Shown: positions 41,213-52,106 of the stretch, in pieces | Layout of the letters: every line of letters starts with the position of its first letter | Numbering within the stretch: the stretch's first letter is position 1 | Assembly (NCBI GenBank): GCA_039090855.1 | Contig: CM077010.1 | Location: 48,006,905-48,070,904 of the forward strand | DNA from: Macrothele yani | Lineage: Eukaryota; Arthropoda; Arachnida; Araneae; Macrothelidae | Direction of reading: 5' to 3' | DNA length: 64,000 nucleotides | Made by a program: the position numbers and the translations under genes | Notes under the pieces: model-generated | Database searches by the model: none | What the model saw: only the letters and a program-made list of their open reading frames with translations | What the model was told of the DNA's origin: nothing

Positions 41213-42160
41213 ACAGGCCCGGCCTTTTCCGAACAGGGGCCCGAGTGCAAAAAAATTTTGAGGCCCTAAAAAAATCTGAATAATAAGAGACATAAATAAA
41301 ATGAACAAAAAAATTATCTTCGTGGAGAATCGTTCTCAGTTTGGATGTGTAAACTGATTATAACTAAAAATTAAGTTCATAACTTAAAATTAAGTTATAA
41401 ACTCAATCTGAATTGTTGTAACACCGAACTGGCGTTTGTTAATGCCCCCATGCACTTTCTTCTGAAATTATGTAGGGTGAGCCAAGGAGGTTAGAATAGA
41501 TGCAGTAAGGGTCCACCGTTCCCCATGTGTGATCAAAATGAAGCCAGCGAAACGTCACGATTCTGACGTCACAGCCTTCGCCGCCAAGTTGGTGAGACGC
41601 AGTGAAACGACTGAGATCATAACATCGCATTGAGTAGTGATGATGTGGCTGCCTTTTTCGATCTATATATTTAAATTTCAGTATGTGGATCAGTAAAAAA
41701 AAGCTAGCGATTATTAGGGAATATATAATAAGCGTTTTAGGCTGGCCATAATACACTTTTATTGATGTTTTTCGAATTTTGTTTTAGTTTTTTAACAACT
41801 GCAGAAGAGTATGAGCTTTCGTCACCGAGGTCACAAATAGCTAACATAGCATTTTCTATTTATCGTGCTTTACAGAAATCTCTGTACGAAACTGAATCAG
41901 TTAATATTGTTAGAAACTTAATTCTATGGGCTTTTTAAAGTTCCTGTTTACTAGCAAACCTAACAAACCGACTATATATATATGTATTAATAACAGCACA
42001 TTATTTTTACGAGTTCCTCTTCATACATCCAAAGTGATAACGAGTCTCCTCGAATACAATTTTTTTTGTTCATTTTATTTATGTCTCTTATTATTCAGAT
42101 TTTTTTCGGAACCCAAATGTTTTTTTTTGCACCCGGACCCCTGTTTGGAACGCTGCTGCA
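41213..42160. mobile_element. Inverted-repeat element, hAT-like ends
   Basis: Arms near 41236-41330 and 42050-42140 are inverted copies; both contain AATCTGAATAATAAGAGACA and TAAATAAAATGAACAAAAAA. The outer parts read CAGGGGCCCGAGTGC and CAGGGGTCCGGGTGC. The interior has a 105-codon reverse frame (41439-41756) with WGTVDPYCIYSNLLGSPY, not recognised. Exact ends and duplication unclear; probably a non-autonomous DNA element. Confidence 0.6.
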
Positions 42161-42432
42161 ACTGACGCTTTATGTTATTTCATTTTCAAGTCTTGGAACG
42201 ACGCTGAAATCGAAACTGTGTTAAAATAATTCAAACTTTGAATTTTGACGCATGGAGAAGAGCATTTTTTTTTTTTTCGAAAATCGGATCACGAATGTTC
42301 AGGACCGAATTCTGATACTGAAAGGGACGCATATAATGATGCGACAACGGAAATGGTAGTTTATTTGGTCTGTGATTTCGACACACATTAAGAAGTAGCA
42401 GTTAACTTCGAGATTATGATTTTCAGAAGATA

Positions 42433-43843
42433 CACTCATTGTTATAAAAAATCCGCGCACCAAGAAGGAGGCGTAGGATTAAAATGAGATTTTAGTAGGG
42501 AGGTGGTACATAACAAGGACAAAAGTGATTACAATATCACAGCAGCAGGACGATTTCCCGCGGACATACGGTACACATTCCGGTCAGCGTTAATACCGCG
42601 TCGGACCGCCTCGTGCTCGGATACATGCGGTGATATGGTCCGGCATGGATTCAAAGACACACCGTATGTTATCCAGGGACAGATTGGCCCACACTTCTTG
42701 CAACTGACGCTCTAAATCACGAACACTCGGACATGGAAAAATCGAACACTCGGACATGGTCCCACACGTTCTCGATGGGTGACAGATCAGGTGATCTCAC
42801 GGAAGCGTCGAAGCATGAGGTAAACAGAGGTAGTAAACCTTAGCCGTGTGCGGACGGGCGTTATTTTATTGGAAAATGGCTCCGGGCCTCCCCGCCACGA
42901 AAGGCAGCACATGGGGCAGCAGAATCTCCTGTACGTAGCGCTGGGCTGTCAACGTCCCTCGGATCACTGCGAGGGAAGTCTGGCTGCCATACGCGATGGC
43001 TCCCTTGACCATCACGATTGCAGTTCGGACGTGTACAGTGAGGTTGGGATTGTAACGCTCACCTGCGGTCCTCCACACTCTGACACGGTGATCGGCCGTT
43101 CCCATACAGAAGCGGGATTCGTCGCTGAACACTATACGTCGCGAGTACGTAGCATTCCATGTTGCTCGCTGCTGACACCACAGCAATCGACACCGACGAT
43201 GATCAGGTGTTAATGGCAGAAAACGAAAGGGCCGTCGAGAGTGCAGATTCGCCTCTGTCAGGCGTCTGGAAATGGTTCTGGAGGACACAGGAGCCCCTTG
43301 TACATCCGCCACATGTCTCTGGATATTGGACGAGGACGTCGTTGCATCGGTGCTTTCCGCTCTCACGATCCCACGGTTCTCTCTCCTGGTGGTGTGTCTG
43401 GGTCGTCCAGAGCCAGTCTGCCGTGTCTGGGTGCCTTCCCGTGTCCACTGCTCCCAACACAATCGCACCGTACTGTCCGACCGGCCCAAATGGCGGCCGA
43501 TTTTGTGCGCCGGCCACCCTGCCTCTCTCATCCTGACGATACAGCCTCATTCAAACTCCGTCAGTTGCTCGTACGCACATTTACGGCGGCTCCTCGGCAT
43601 GTCTTTCGCTCAGGGATCTCACCTGACTCTTACCGTGCACTTCGGCACGAATGTCAAGTCCCCTGCGTGGCGCCTTATAAGCCCCAAGGATTGCGATTGC
43701 AGCACCGGTCTTGGACGCGCGGGTATGCGGAATTGCACGAAACTTTAAACATTTGCATGCCTCCCCTCCCCGTAGCTATACACCGAGTTTCGCGTTAACC
43801 GCAGATTTTTTTCTTGGTGCGCGGATTTTTATGACAATGAGTG
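42433..43843 (-). mobile_element. Tc1-like element B with TIRs
   Basis: The ends CACTCATTGTTATAAAAAAT and CACTCATTGTCATAAAAATC (reverse strand from 43843), continuing CCGCGCACCAAGAA, are inverted repeats of ~34 bp. The left flank is TA; the right flank is CA, one change from TA. Confidence 0.9.
42500..43531 (-). pseudogene. Tc1-like DD34E transposase, second Asp lost
   Basis: One long frame (42866-43531, 221 codons) has MREAGWPAHKIGRHLGRSDS (helix-turn-helix), RQTGSGRPRHTTRRENRGIV (GRPR linker), VSSRTISRRLTEANLHSRRP and IVFSDESRFCMGTADHRVRV (first Asp). It ends at a stop in the second catalytic box: the frame reads GAIFQ, stop, NNARPHTAK where QDNARPH is expected, so the Asp is Asn. Beyond it, SPDLSPIENVWDHVRV holds the Glu and the C-terminus reads MPDHITACIRARGG. 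Otherwise a well preserved gene. Confidence 0.88.
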
Positions 43844-43849
43844 CATGTT

Positions 43850-44660
43850 TATAAACCTATATTTTAATTATAAATGGAAATATTTTAAACATAAGCATTA
43901 CGAACCAGGAACGGCGTTAGAGTTTGAAATCAGGGTGGACGACGGGTGGGCGAATATTATTTTTGCTGGGGAAGGTTTAATAGCAACTTTATTTACAAGG
44001 CACTGAAAAAAAGAAGTTTTAATGTCTTTTACTACAGGATACAAAGGAATTCGATATTCGATGACGCCCCCCCCTTCGGGATCTGACAAGTTATAACATT
44101 AGTAAACCAACAGGATAACATGACAGTGACTAGTAAGTTAGTGGTGTAAGATACAAGTGTTAGAATGTCGCCTTTAACTTTTTTCTTCATGCTGTGAATG
44201 CATTATGTTAATTCCTTTTCAAAAATTTTCATTTTTTCTTATGAAGATAGTACTGTTCTTGAACATTTTTTTGAAGAAAAATGTTCTATTTATTTACCTA
44301 AATCATATTTTAACGCCGTGACACGCAAACACAGCGCCTTTCCCCTTCCTTAACTCCCTTCTTTCAAGCCAGCGACCTTGCTTAGCACTCCTCACCGTCA
44401 AAGCAGTCGTCAACTACGTCCCTTTCTCTCACAGTCCCTGTACAAGTTTACGTGCGCTGGTACGGCTCTGGACTTCACTTTCTGTGTTGAAATCCCCTTC
44501 TGAGCAGAACATACAGCAGATCAATTAGCAATGACCTCCTCTCACTGAATTCCGATCCACTCTCCTAATTCAGCCGTAGCCATAAATAAAGGCTAAAACA
44601 AAAAAATTTGGAGAGCGGAGAACAATTGCATTTTCCTGGCCATGTGGATGCTGTTTTGAT
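43850..44660. other. No recognised gene
   Basis: A/T-rich; a C run at 44066 and a direct GGTGG-rich end-like sequence near 43930. No frames of interest. Confidence 0.35.
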
Positions 44661-44663
44661 AAC

Positions 44664-44734
44664 AAAGTATTTCCCCCTAGGAAGTGCGTTGTTTACGGAG
44701 TAGTAAACAACGCACTTCCTAGGGGAAATACTTT
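44664..44734. repeat. Near-perfect 33-bp hairpin
   Basis: Arms AAAGTATTTCCCCCTAGGAA and on to GTTTAC (44664-44696), and GTAAAC to GGGGAAATACTTT (44703-44734), are complementary throughout apart from one extra C, with a 6-base loop GGAGTA. The ends AAAGTATTTCCCC/GGGGAAATACTTT are themselves the outermost part. Confidence 0.9.
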
Positions 44735-44835
44735 GGGCTACACAAAGAAAAACACGAGACTCATTGTTGCTTAGCAAAGTCCAGATCGTATTCTAAAGTT
44801 AAAAAAATAAATAAAAATGGCACGTCTTGAACTAG

Positions 44836-44884
44836 GTGGGCAAGAAGAATTTCAGGGTGGGCAAGAAGAATTTCAGGGTGGGCT
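44836..44884. repeat. Tandem 22-bp duplication
   Basis: GGTGGGCAAGAAGAATTTCA is repeated directly at once and then begins a third time as GGTGGGCTCCC. Small tandem duplication by slippage. Confidence 0.85.
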
Positions 44885-44939
44885 CCCACCCACCTTCGCA
44901 TCCCTTTGGCGACTTTCCTGTTATGAACATCTACCTCAT

Positions 44940-45540
44940 AACGTGGTGAGCCGTCCTTGGCGTTCGATTTGATGCAGAATGGATTCAACGAGGTACTGAT
45001 ATCTTTCTACGGGCATGTTCAGCCAATTGCTCGAACGTTTGTCCATTGCCGAAAGTTCGTTGGAGAAAGATCTGTGTTACGAGTGGCTCCCTCAATCGCA
45101 TTCCGCAGTTATTCAACAGGGTAGAAATCTGGAGGACTATAACTGCCTATTTTTCACTTTGAAGTCACTATCCTGCTGCTGGAACCACTATGTGACGATT
45201 TGAGTCTTGTGTCATGGCGCATTATCGTGCTGAAAGTAGCCCGCTCCTTCAGGTAACACCATGCACATGTGTAAGTGCACCTGGTTCATAATGATCCTAA
45301 GACACCTCCTAACATCCAACTGCTGTTTCAGGGGTATTAAGGACCTCCGTTAAAACAGACTCCATATCATTTCACCACCTCAACAAGCCTCTACAGTTAA
45401 CGCTAGGCAGCCGAGACCCATGGTTTGGGACTGTTCATACCATAGTGCTGCTCCCCGTCCATCGGCGTGTATTAACTGAAAACATATTTCATCGGACCAG
45501 ACGACCTTTTTCTAGTTTTCAAGAGTTTAATTCTGTTGCT
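44940..45540 (-). pseudogene. Tc1-like transposase, catalytic C-terminal half, decayed
   Basis: On the reverse strand, in shifting frames: VVWSDEICFQLIHADGRG (first Asp), GYFQHDNAP (second Asp), then YSPPDFYPVE (third box, Glu kept), NFRQWTNVRAIG and the C-terminal ERYQYLVESILHQIERQGR, which parallels MERYQ LVESMPRRI. Numerous stops are present. The N-terminal half is missing at the hAT end starting at 45559. Confidence 0.7.
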
Positions 45541-45558
45541 TCTGTGCCGCCTAGAAAG

Positions 45559-45690
45559 CAGAGATGGAAACGGGTCACGGGTCAACGGATTGCCAGGTCG
45601 ACAATTTCTTCAGGATCAAACGGATCGGGTCAAAGTGTTCCTCTCCTGATTTCGACCCGGTTTTATTTCCGTTTTATTTTTGAAAATAAA
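45559..45690 (+). repeat. hAT-like terminus related to 10561
   Basis: CAGAGATGGAAACGGGTCACG and then TCAAAGTGTTCCTCTCCTG and ATTTCGACCCGGTTTTATTTC parallel 10561-10680. Only the left end is present before a mariner relic begins. Confidence 0.7.
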
Positions 45691-45695
45691 AAAAA

Positions 45696-46343
45696 TTAAA
45701 ATTTAAAGAGCCCTTCAGAAGCCTTTGAAATAATACTTACACGAATGATTTGCTGACAATAACGCTCAGCATTGACCGTTCCACCAGGTTTGAGCAGCTC
45801 CCAGTGTACGACGCAGCGCTGATCCCACCATATGCACAGCAACAACTTCCCGGCATGGATATTCGGTTTGGCAGTACTGGTGGTAGGCTGGCCTGGATAA
45901 ACCCACGATTTGCGTCGCTTAGGATTATCGTAGAGGATCCACTTCTCATCACAGGTCAAAACCTTGTGGAGGAAATCCCTCTTCTTGAATCTGGAGAGCA
46001 AGGACAAAGCAACATCGTAGCTCCTAGACTTCTTCGCAGCTGTGAGTTAGTGGGGCACCCAACGGCCCTTCTTGTGAATCCGTCCAAGCTTGTGCAGGCG
46101 CTTTGCAATGGCTTGTCGTGTTACTCTGAGTTTCTGGGAGAGCTCTGACTGTGTACGACAGGGATCCGCGTCCAACAGTTCTTCTAGTTCCTCATCGTCA
46201 ACTTTCTGTGGCTGTCCCACACAGATCATTTGCTGTGCTTCCGCAGCACTTTTTTTAGCTGAAATGCGAATAGGAGGCAGTGTCTCAAATGTTGCTTCTT
46301 GAACGACATGGCTTTCACCGTCAACTTTTGTCCCTTCTGTCAC
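45696..46343 (-). pseudogene. mariner transposase, N-terminal and first catalytic part
   Basis: 46047-46343 has KVDDEELEELLDADPCRTQS and RQAIAKRLHKLGRIHKKGRW (second helix-turn-helix and WVP linker). 45696-46007 has [20 protein letters not shown] (first Asp), [35 protein letters not shown] and [11 protein letters not shown]. The frame is broken at the stop after WVPH and by a truncated C-terminus. The second and third Asp are missing. The N-terminal ~50 residues also do not look like the normal first helix-turn-helix. Confidence 0.85.
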
Positions 46344-46468
46344 TACAGCTGTGAGCGGTTACGGTTGCCTAGAAAGCTGTTGGATGGCGCTGCAATCAGC
46401 TATTTGCATTTGCCAACGTTCTATGATCTCTTGCGGTTAGGGGCCGATAATTAAGTTGCACACCTAAT
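45696..46468 (-). mobile_element. mariner element B, one end lost
   Basis: The right terminus reads TTAGGTGTGCAACTTAATTA on the reverse strand (to about 46468), a familiar mariner-type end. The left end and the C-terminal half of the transposase are missing; sequence stops at the hAT fragment at 45690. Confidence 0.75.
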
Positions 46469-46828
46469 AATAATTAACCGGCCAGGGGCCGGTGGGCACT
46501 GGATTACAGTGCTTACAACATTTTATACAATAAAGTCGTAGCAAGAGGATAGGATCACAAGAACCACAAAAAAATTATAATATTTACAATAGAATCCCTC
46601 CAAGAGAGGAAAGGGATCATAGTTCATACAATCGAATAGATTAATACGTGACGCAACGTCAAGCAGAAAAGCAAATATACAGGGGTTGGACGGGAAAATG
46701 TGAACACTACGCTCAGAGACAGTTTTTTTTAATGCAGTTGCGTACGTCGCAATATGCAAAAGTGTCCACCACGTTTTTGTTGTAATAGCTTTGTTTAGAA
46801 CCTCAAGGTCCTGTTTAAGTGCATTTAA

Positions 46829-47137
46829 TGGACACCGGATGGCTCAGTGGTCAACGTTCGTGACTGCCACGGAGAAACTTCATTTTCGATTCCAGGCAGG
46901 TGCGAACGCTCGAACCACTAAATATCTGCCGTGCGTCGGATGAGCGCGTTAAGCCGTCGGACCCCGGGTACTGGCCACCCGGTAATAAATAAGGGCGTCT
47001 TCCTCCCCCTTTCTCTCTCGCTTCCCTGTGACTTTCCTATCGGGCACTCTACCCCAAATCTCCTACCTTTCTATTTCCAAGGGTTGTTTAAGACTTGGGG
47101 TCAGGCACTCCCTTCCTAAAATTCTCTACATATGATC
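46829..47137 (+). repeat. tRNA-derived SINE family 2, complete copy
   Basis: 309 bp flanked by perfect 13-bp duplications TAAGTGCATTTAA (46816-46828 and 47138-47150). Head GGATGGCTCAGTGGTCAACG (A box), TTCGATTCCAGGCAGG (B box), a pyrimidine-rich centre, and a 3' end ACATATGATC. Matches the copy at 37632-37937 throughout. Confidence 0.9.
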
Positions 47138-47186
47138 TAAGTGCATTTAAAGTGTCTTGTTGCAAAATTTCTTTCAGGGTGTCGAC

Positions 47187-48170
47187 CAAATGAGCGACCT
47201 AACGTACTTCGAAAGAGGATTAGTTGTTGGCGGCCTGCTAGTTGGTGCCTCTGTGACAACAGTTACTAGGGTAGTGGTGGTATCGAGAACTACTGTGTTT
47301 AGCGTCATGACAGCATACTGTGTTCTTGGCAAAACCTCGTCGGCGAAACACAAGAGCGGAAAGAAGACCACGGCGCCGAAAATTAGTGGGGAGCTCAATC
47401 TGCATCTCCAGACCCCAGTATCAAAGTTGACGGTGCGCAGGGAACTGTATATAAACAAGATATTCATGGCAGAGCTGCTATTGCAAAACCTTTGATGACC
47501 CGGATGAATGCACAACGGTGACTGCAGTGGTTCCAGGAGCATATAACGCGGACTGCCGATGCATGGAAGCGTGTAATGTCGTCGCATGAATCCACATTCA
47601 TATTATTTCCTACCGCTGGACGTGTTTCCGTCTGGAGAACATCGTCAGAAGCGTACAACCCAGTCTGTCTGCTCCCAACAGTGCAGCATGGTGGTGGTTC
47701 TGTCATGCTCTGGGCGGTCACATCGTGGTTTTCAGCAGATCCTCTGATCACCTTGAAAGGATGGATGACCGGCAGGGCGTGTGAAATCATTTTGGCCGAC
47801 GACGTCCATCCAATGGCGCAGGCATTCCTCCTGCAGGGGATGCCATCTGTCAAGATGATAACGCCCCAATCCACAGAGCTCGGAATGTCTAATCATGGTT
47901 TGAGTAACATAAAGACGGAATTTCACACCTTCGTTGGCCGTCCCAATCACCAGACTTAAACATTATCGAACCACTGTGGTCTGTGTTGAAAAACAGAGTA
48001 AAATCCCTTTATCCTTCTCCTACATCTCTCAAGGACCTGGAGGAGTTTTAGCAGAATGGTGTAACATCCCACTAACCACCATCCAGGATTTGTATGTGTC
48101 CATTACAAGGAGGATTCAGGGCGGTTTTAAATGCCAAAGGTGGTCCCACAGCCTATTTGGTACGTAAAAC
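47187..48170 (+). pseudogene. Tc1-like DD34E transposase, first Asp lost
   Basis: 47157-47495 has MSDLTYFERGLVVGGLLVGA, SRTTVFSVMTAYCVLGKTSS and PVSKLTVRRELYINKIF (DNA-binding region). 47576-47959 continues with SSHESTFILFPTAGRVSVWR and LPTVQHGGGSVMLWAVTSWF: the motif SDES is SHES, so the first Asp is His. The second box CQDDNAPIHRARNV is in a shifted frame near 47847, and the third, [18 protein letters not shown], near 47950 keeps its Glu. Several shifts and stops. Inactive. Confidence 0.87.
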
Positions 48171-48406
48171 GATCTTTTCCTATGTGTTCACGTTATTCTG
48201 TCCAACCCCTATACATTCGCATTAAATGCAATAAGGAACAATGCAGTGTTGAAATTAAACATAATGCATAATCAATGAAATATTGACTCAAATGCATTAT
48301 CATGCCTCTTTCGAAGTCTCTTAAATTATGAGTATTTTCCATATGGCCACTATGCACGCTTAGTACACGTCTGAATCCTTTGCAGCGAGCTGTTAAGCGA
48401 TGACAA

Positions 48407-50003
48407 GTCCAAGAGCCAGACCAGGATTTATTTACCCGAAGAGTGCAAAAGCGTTGTGAATATTTTTTGTTTATATATGACATAAGAGTCTCAGAAAAGT
48501 GAGTCTTGCAAAATTCCAGTGGTGGGTTGCTGCGTGATGGCGGCATCAATATGGCTGCCGGCTACTACGTAGTTGCCACATTTAAATATGCATAACTTCT
48601 CACCCGTTAATGTCACAGGCATGAATTTTTTTCTGAAATGTTTCAAATTTAATGACAAGTATTTTTTAAAACTACACATTTTTGTTTACTCCATTAGTTT
48701 TTGATATAATCGCATTTGAAAGTGTAAAATCAGTGCTCACATTGGCTATGTGTGACATTTAACCATGATTTACTCAAAAACTATACGACTTTCGAAAAAA
48801 TGCTCCGGAACAAAAATGTTGTATTTTTTAATGAGGATTCCGAAAATGTATAAAAACATTGGGTTTACCCCAACCCTTAGAGAATTATGAATGATAACTC
48901 GTTATAAATCCACTTTCTCCTCAATACGGCTCCCGCGCTATTATGTAGTTACCCCATTTAAATACGCAAATCTTCTCATCCGTTTATGCTACGGAGATGA
49001 TATTTTTTACTGAAATGTATCAAATCTAATGACAAATATTTTTTGTAATTATAAATTTTTGTTGTCTCCATTAGCTTTTGAGAGTTTTTCTGCTATGGGC
49101 TCGTTTCCATAGCCACTGAATTGCTTCTTTTAATCTTTTGGATCAGAGTAGGTTTAGTTAGTCGCATCATCGTTAGATCAATTCTTTTAACTTTAGGGAA
49201 TGCCTTAGACTGGATCTTAGGTGCTGTTTTCTTCATAAATAGACTATCTTACTTCACTCACAAAGGAATATCAAGGGTGTCCGTACATGTCACAGACAAG
49301 AGAGAAAGGCACGGATGTTAAAGGATTCTCCATGACTTTTTTCACATCACATTTTTGGACAGCAGCCATATGAATTACTTTACCGAAAGCATCTGAAGTA
49401 CATTTGACAACCTCTAGTTTCTTTTGTTCTGTTTTCAGGTTGCTCGGTGCAACAAAAGACGCACTGTTAGCTACCTATTTTCGGGGTATAGGCTTTTCAA
49501 CATTCTTTGGGTCTAGCAAGTACATTTCTCTAAGGGTTGGGGTAAACCACATGTTTTTATACATTTTCGGAATCCTCATTAAAAAGTGCAATTTTTTTTG
49601 TTCCGGAGCATTTTTTTGAAAGTCGTATAGTTTTTGAGTAAATCATGGTTAAATGTCACACATAGCCAATGTGAACACTGATTTTACACTTTGAAATGCA
49701 ATTATCTCAAAAACTAATGGAGTAAACAAAAATGTGTAGTTATAAAAAATACTTGTCATTAAATTTGAAACATTTCAGAAAAAAATTCATGCCTGTGACA
49801 TTAACGGGTGAGAAGTTATGCATATTTAAATGTGGCAACTACGTAATAGCCGGCAGCCATATTGATGACGTCATCACGCAGCAACCCACCACTGGAATTT
49901 TGTAAGACTCACTTTTCTTAGACTCTTATGTCATACATAAACAAGAAATATTCACAAAGCTTTTTCACACTTCGGGTAAATAAATCCTTCCTGGCTCTCG
50001 GAC
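48407..50003. mobile_element. Foldback element with ~480-bp inverted arms
   Basis: Arms 48407-48894 and 49526-50003 are inverted copies at high identity, for example GATGACAAGTCCAAGAGCCA against its complement, and ACCCCAACCCTTAGAGAA. The 631-bp loop starts with a diverged direct repeat (48926-49083) of the arm segment 48549-48712 and holds a decayed reverse-strand reading frame. No flanking duplication is clear. It may be a foldback-type DNA transposon or an inverted duplication. Confidence 0.85.
49271..49525 (-). pseudogene. Unknown element-borne reading frame in the foldback loop
   Basis: On the reverse strand one frame gives MYLLDPKNVEKPIPRK, stop, then about 65 codons ending FGKVIHMAAVQKCDVKKVME and NPLTSVPFSLVCDMYGHP. 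The NPLTSVPFSL phrase is reminiscent of a motif (PLTPVPLSL) I associate with uncharacterised invertebrate repeat-borne proteins, but I cannot name a family. Treat as unidentified. Confidence 0.4.
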
Positions 50004-50009
50004 TAGCAG

Positions 50010-51695
50010 TTGTGTACGCAAGAGAGCGTGACAACGGTGTGATTGCTATTAGGTGTTTACAATAATTTTCTACCTCAGTGTATTAAGCATATTTTTTTTG
50101 GTGCAGTTGTTGATAAAATTTGTCAAATAAAACGGTTTTTCTTTAGATTTGATATATCTAATTTCTCTGGTGCAAAAGTGTTTTTTTTTTCTTTTTTTTT
50201 TTTTTGTCTCCGAACAATAGATGTAGCTGAACATTATTTCAGTATAGTTCTCAACAAATATGTCAAATATTACATTTTTGCATATTATTTTAGTATGATT
50301 TTTAGAGAGAATCTAAACGATTGTCTTCATATTTAGGGCTTATAATGAATTAGCTTTGTAATCTTTTTGCTAAGCTAATTATTATGAATGAATAATGCTC
50401 TAAGCTTCAAAATAATGAATTCCCAAAAGGGTGTTGTTACTCGTTAATTATGAACTCAAACAAAGTCTCAACGCTGGTTATTTATATTAAGTAATCAAAG
50501 TCATAAACCTAACAGCCAGACAGAGGTCTGACAAAACTAAGAATTGAGAAAGACTGAACTTACTGACAAACTTGTTTATTGGCAAGACTCTTGGTCAACT
50601 AAGGCACTCATATATCTTGTACATAATAATGAATAACTTTCCTCTTACAACCAACACAACTCAACCTCAACAACACAACTCCACACAACGCAACAACAAC
50701 CTCACACCCAACTCAACACCTTCAACACACCACTCGATGAACGCGCCTATATACGAGCTACCACCACGTCATGACTTACACTCATTGCCAGATCTCATTC
50801 AGCGGGTGAAATAATATTTCGTTCAGTAGGAAGATAATTTACATAGTAAAATAAAATAACCAGAGATAGTAAAATCAAAAGGAAAGTGAATATAGAGTAT
50901 ACGTTACAGGCTTTCTTATGCAAAAGGACTTCTTCCCTCTCTACAACAGATGTAATTGTGTATTCATACAGATAGACTGACGGGCTGACAAATTTATACA
51001 ATATGTACTTTTTCAAACGACGGGATAAAATCTAGCGCGGTGCGAAAAACATTTGGCGTAAACATTTTTCTAATAGATACATTAAATGTATACTAAATGT
51101 TTTTCCATCCAAAATTGCGAAGCGTATGCTGTTTATAAATGTAAACCTCGTTCGACACATCTAATTTTGGAAGGCATTTTTTTTTTTAGATGCATCACGA
51201 ATTTAAATATTACATTTACGCAGATGTGAGATTTTTAGATTCGTTATTAAAATATGCATATACTATTTTTGTTTTACTTTTGGTCGATTTGAAACAAATT
51301 TTAAATTATCTACTAGAATTTGAGAGCTAAAACTGATTTAAACCTGCTTTTAACAGAACACTAGCCGTCACACAAGAATATGGTACATTTGGTCAGGAAC
51401 TGGAAGTTCTTAAGATAGAAAAATTTCTTCTTGGATCTAAAGGTGGCGCGCATTACTCGTTGCCAAACTCCAAGAAAGTGAGCGTTCTAAGTTTGATTTT
51501 TTTCCTTTGTTTGTCAAATGATTAACTACCCCGTGTGCCTTGTTTTTTTTTGTTTTTTTTTGTTGTTGTTGTTGTTTCTCTCTCTCTTCTTCCTTCATAG
51601 CAACAGCATTTGCAGCAGGCGCGACGTTAAGGTTGGGATGGAGAGGGTAACTTTTCTTTGAGCCCACCATTTAACCCCCCCCCCCCAAAAAATAT
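50010..51695. other. No recognised gene; possible LTR relative
   Basis: 50470-50908 shares short matching blocks with the insertion at 38144-38592. 50640-50735 is a low-complexity CAACACAAC-rich stretch. Poly(T) near 50181-50205. No coding seen. Confidence 0.4.
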
Positions 51696-51699
51696 TTAA

Positions 51700-51902
51700 A
51701 TAGTCAGAATGCATTCGTCCACGATAGGTCCGGGTTTGAATCCCGGGGTGAGGCATGGGTGTTGTGTTTGTCTTATAGGACTGGCTCTCTCCCGTCGCTG
51801 GAACCAGTGGCCCTAGATTAGGGACAGGCGACTGCTTTGGGACAGGCGAGTTGCTCACAGTGGTCGTCAAACTCTCAATAAAAAAAGCAAAAAAAAAAAA
51901 AA
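51700..51902 (+). repeat. tRNA-derived SINE family 1 copy
   Basis: B box GGGTTTGAATCCCGG, body GGGTGTTGTGTTTGTCTTAT and GGCCCTAGATTAGGGACAGG, then a tail CTCTCAATAAAAAAAGC and poly(A). The 5' head is shortened. Confidence 0.85.
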
Positions 51903-52106
51903 GCAGTCAGAACATATGGTGGGTGCAACAATCTGTGATTCTAAGGAACTTGGATAAATGTAAGTGAATTTCTCAAATTTCATTGAAATTTTGTTGTAAA
52001 AAATGAATTCTTTGTTTAATTTAGTGTTTGTACTTACGGAAAATGGAGAGCGTCCTCTGAACAAATTTCTAAGATAGTAGAAACACACCATTTTTGTAAT
52101 GATATA

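Larger units (their letters stand above)
46680..48211 (+). mobile_element. Tc1-like element D, split by a SINE
   Basis: The ends CAGGGGTTGGACGGGAAAATG (46680) and TAGGGGTTGGACAGAATAACG (reverse strand from 48211) are inverted repeats continuing to GTGAAC; TA flanks both. A family-2 SINE lies in the 5' non-coding part (46829-47137). Confidence 0.88.

Noticed and set aside
41439..41756. 105-codon reverse frame with WGTVDPYCIYSNLLGSPY
   Set aside because: Lies inside an inverted-repeat element and is not recognised; kept only as a note in that feature.
49271..49525. Small functional gene in the foldback loop
   Set aside because: In-frame stop, no homolog I can name, and position inside a repeat element.
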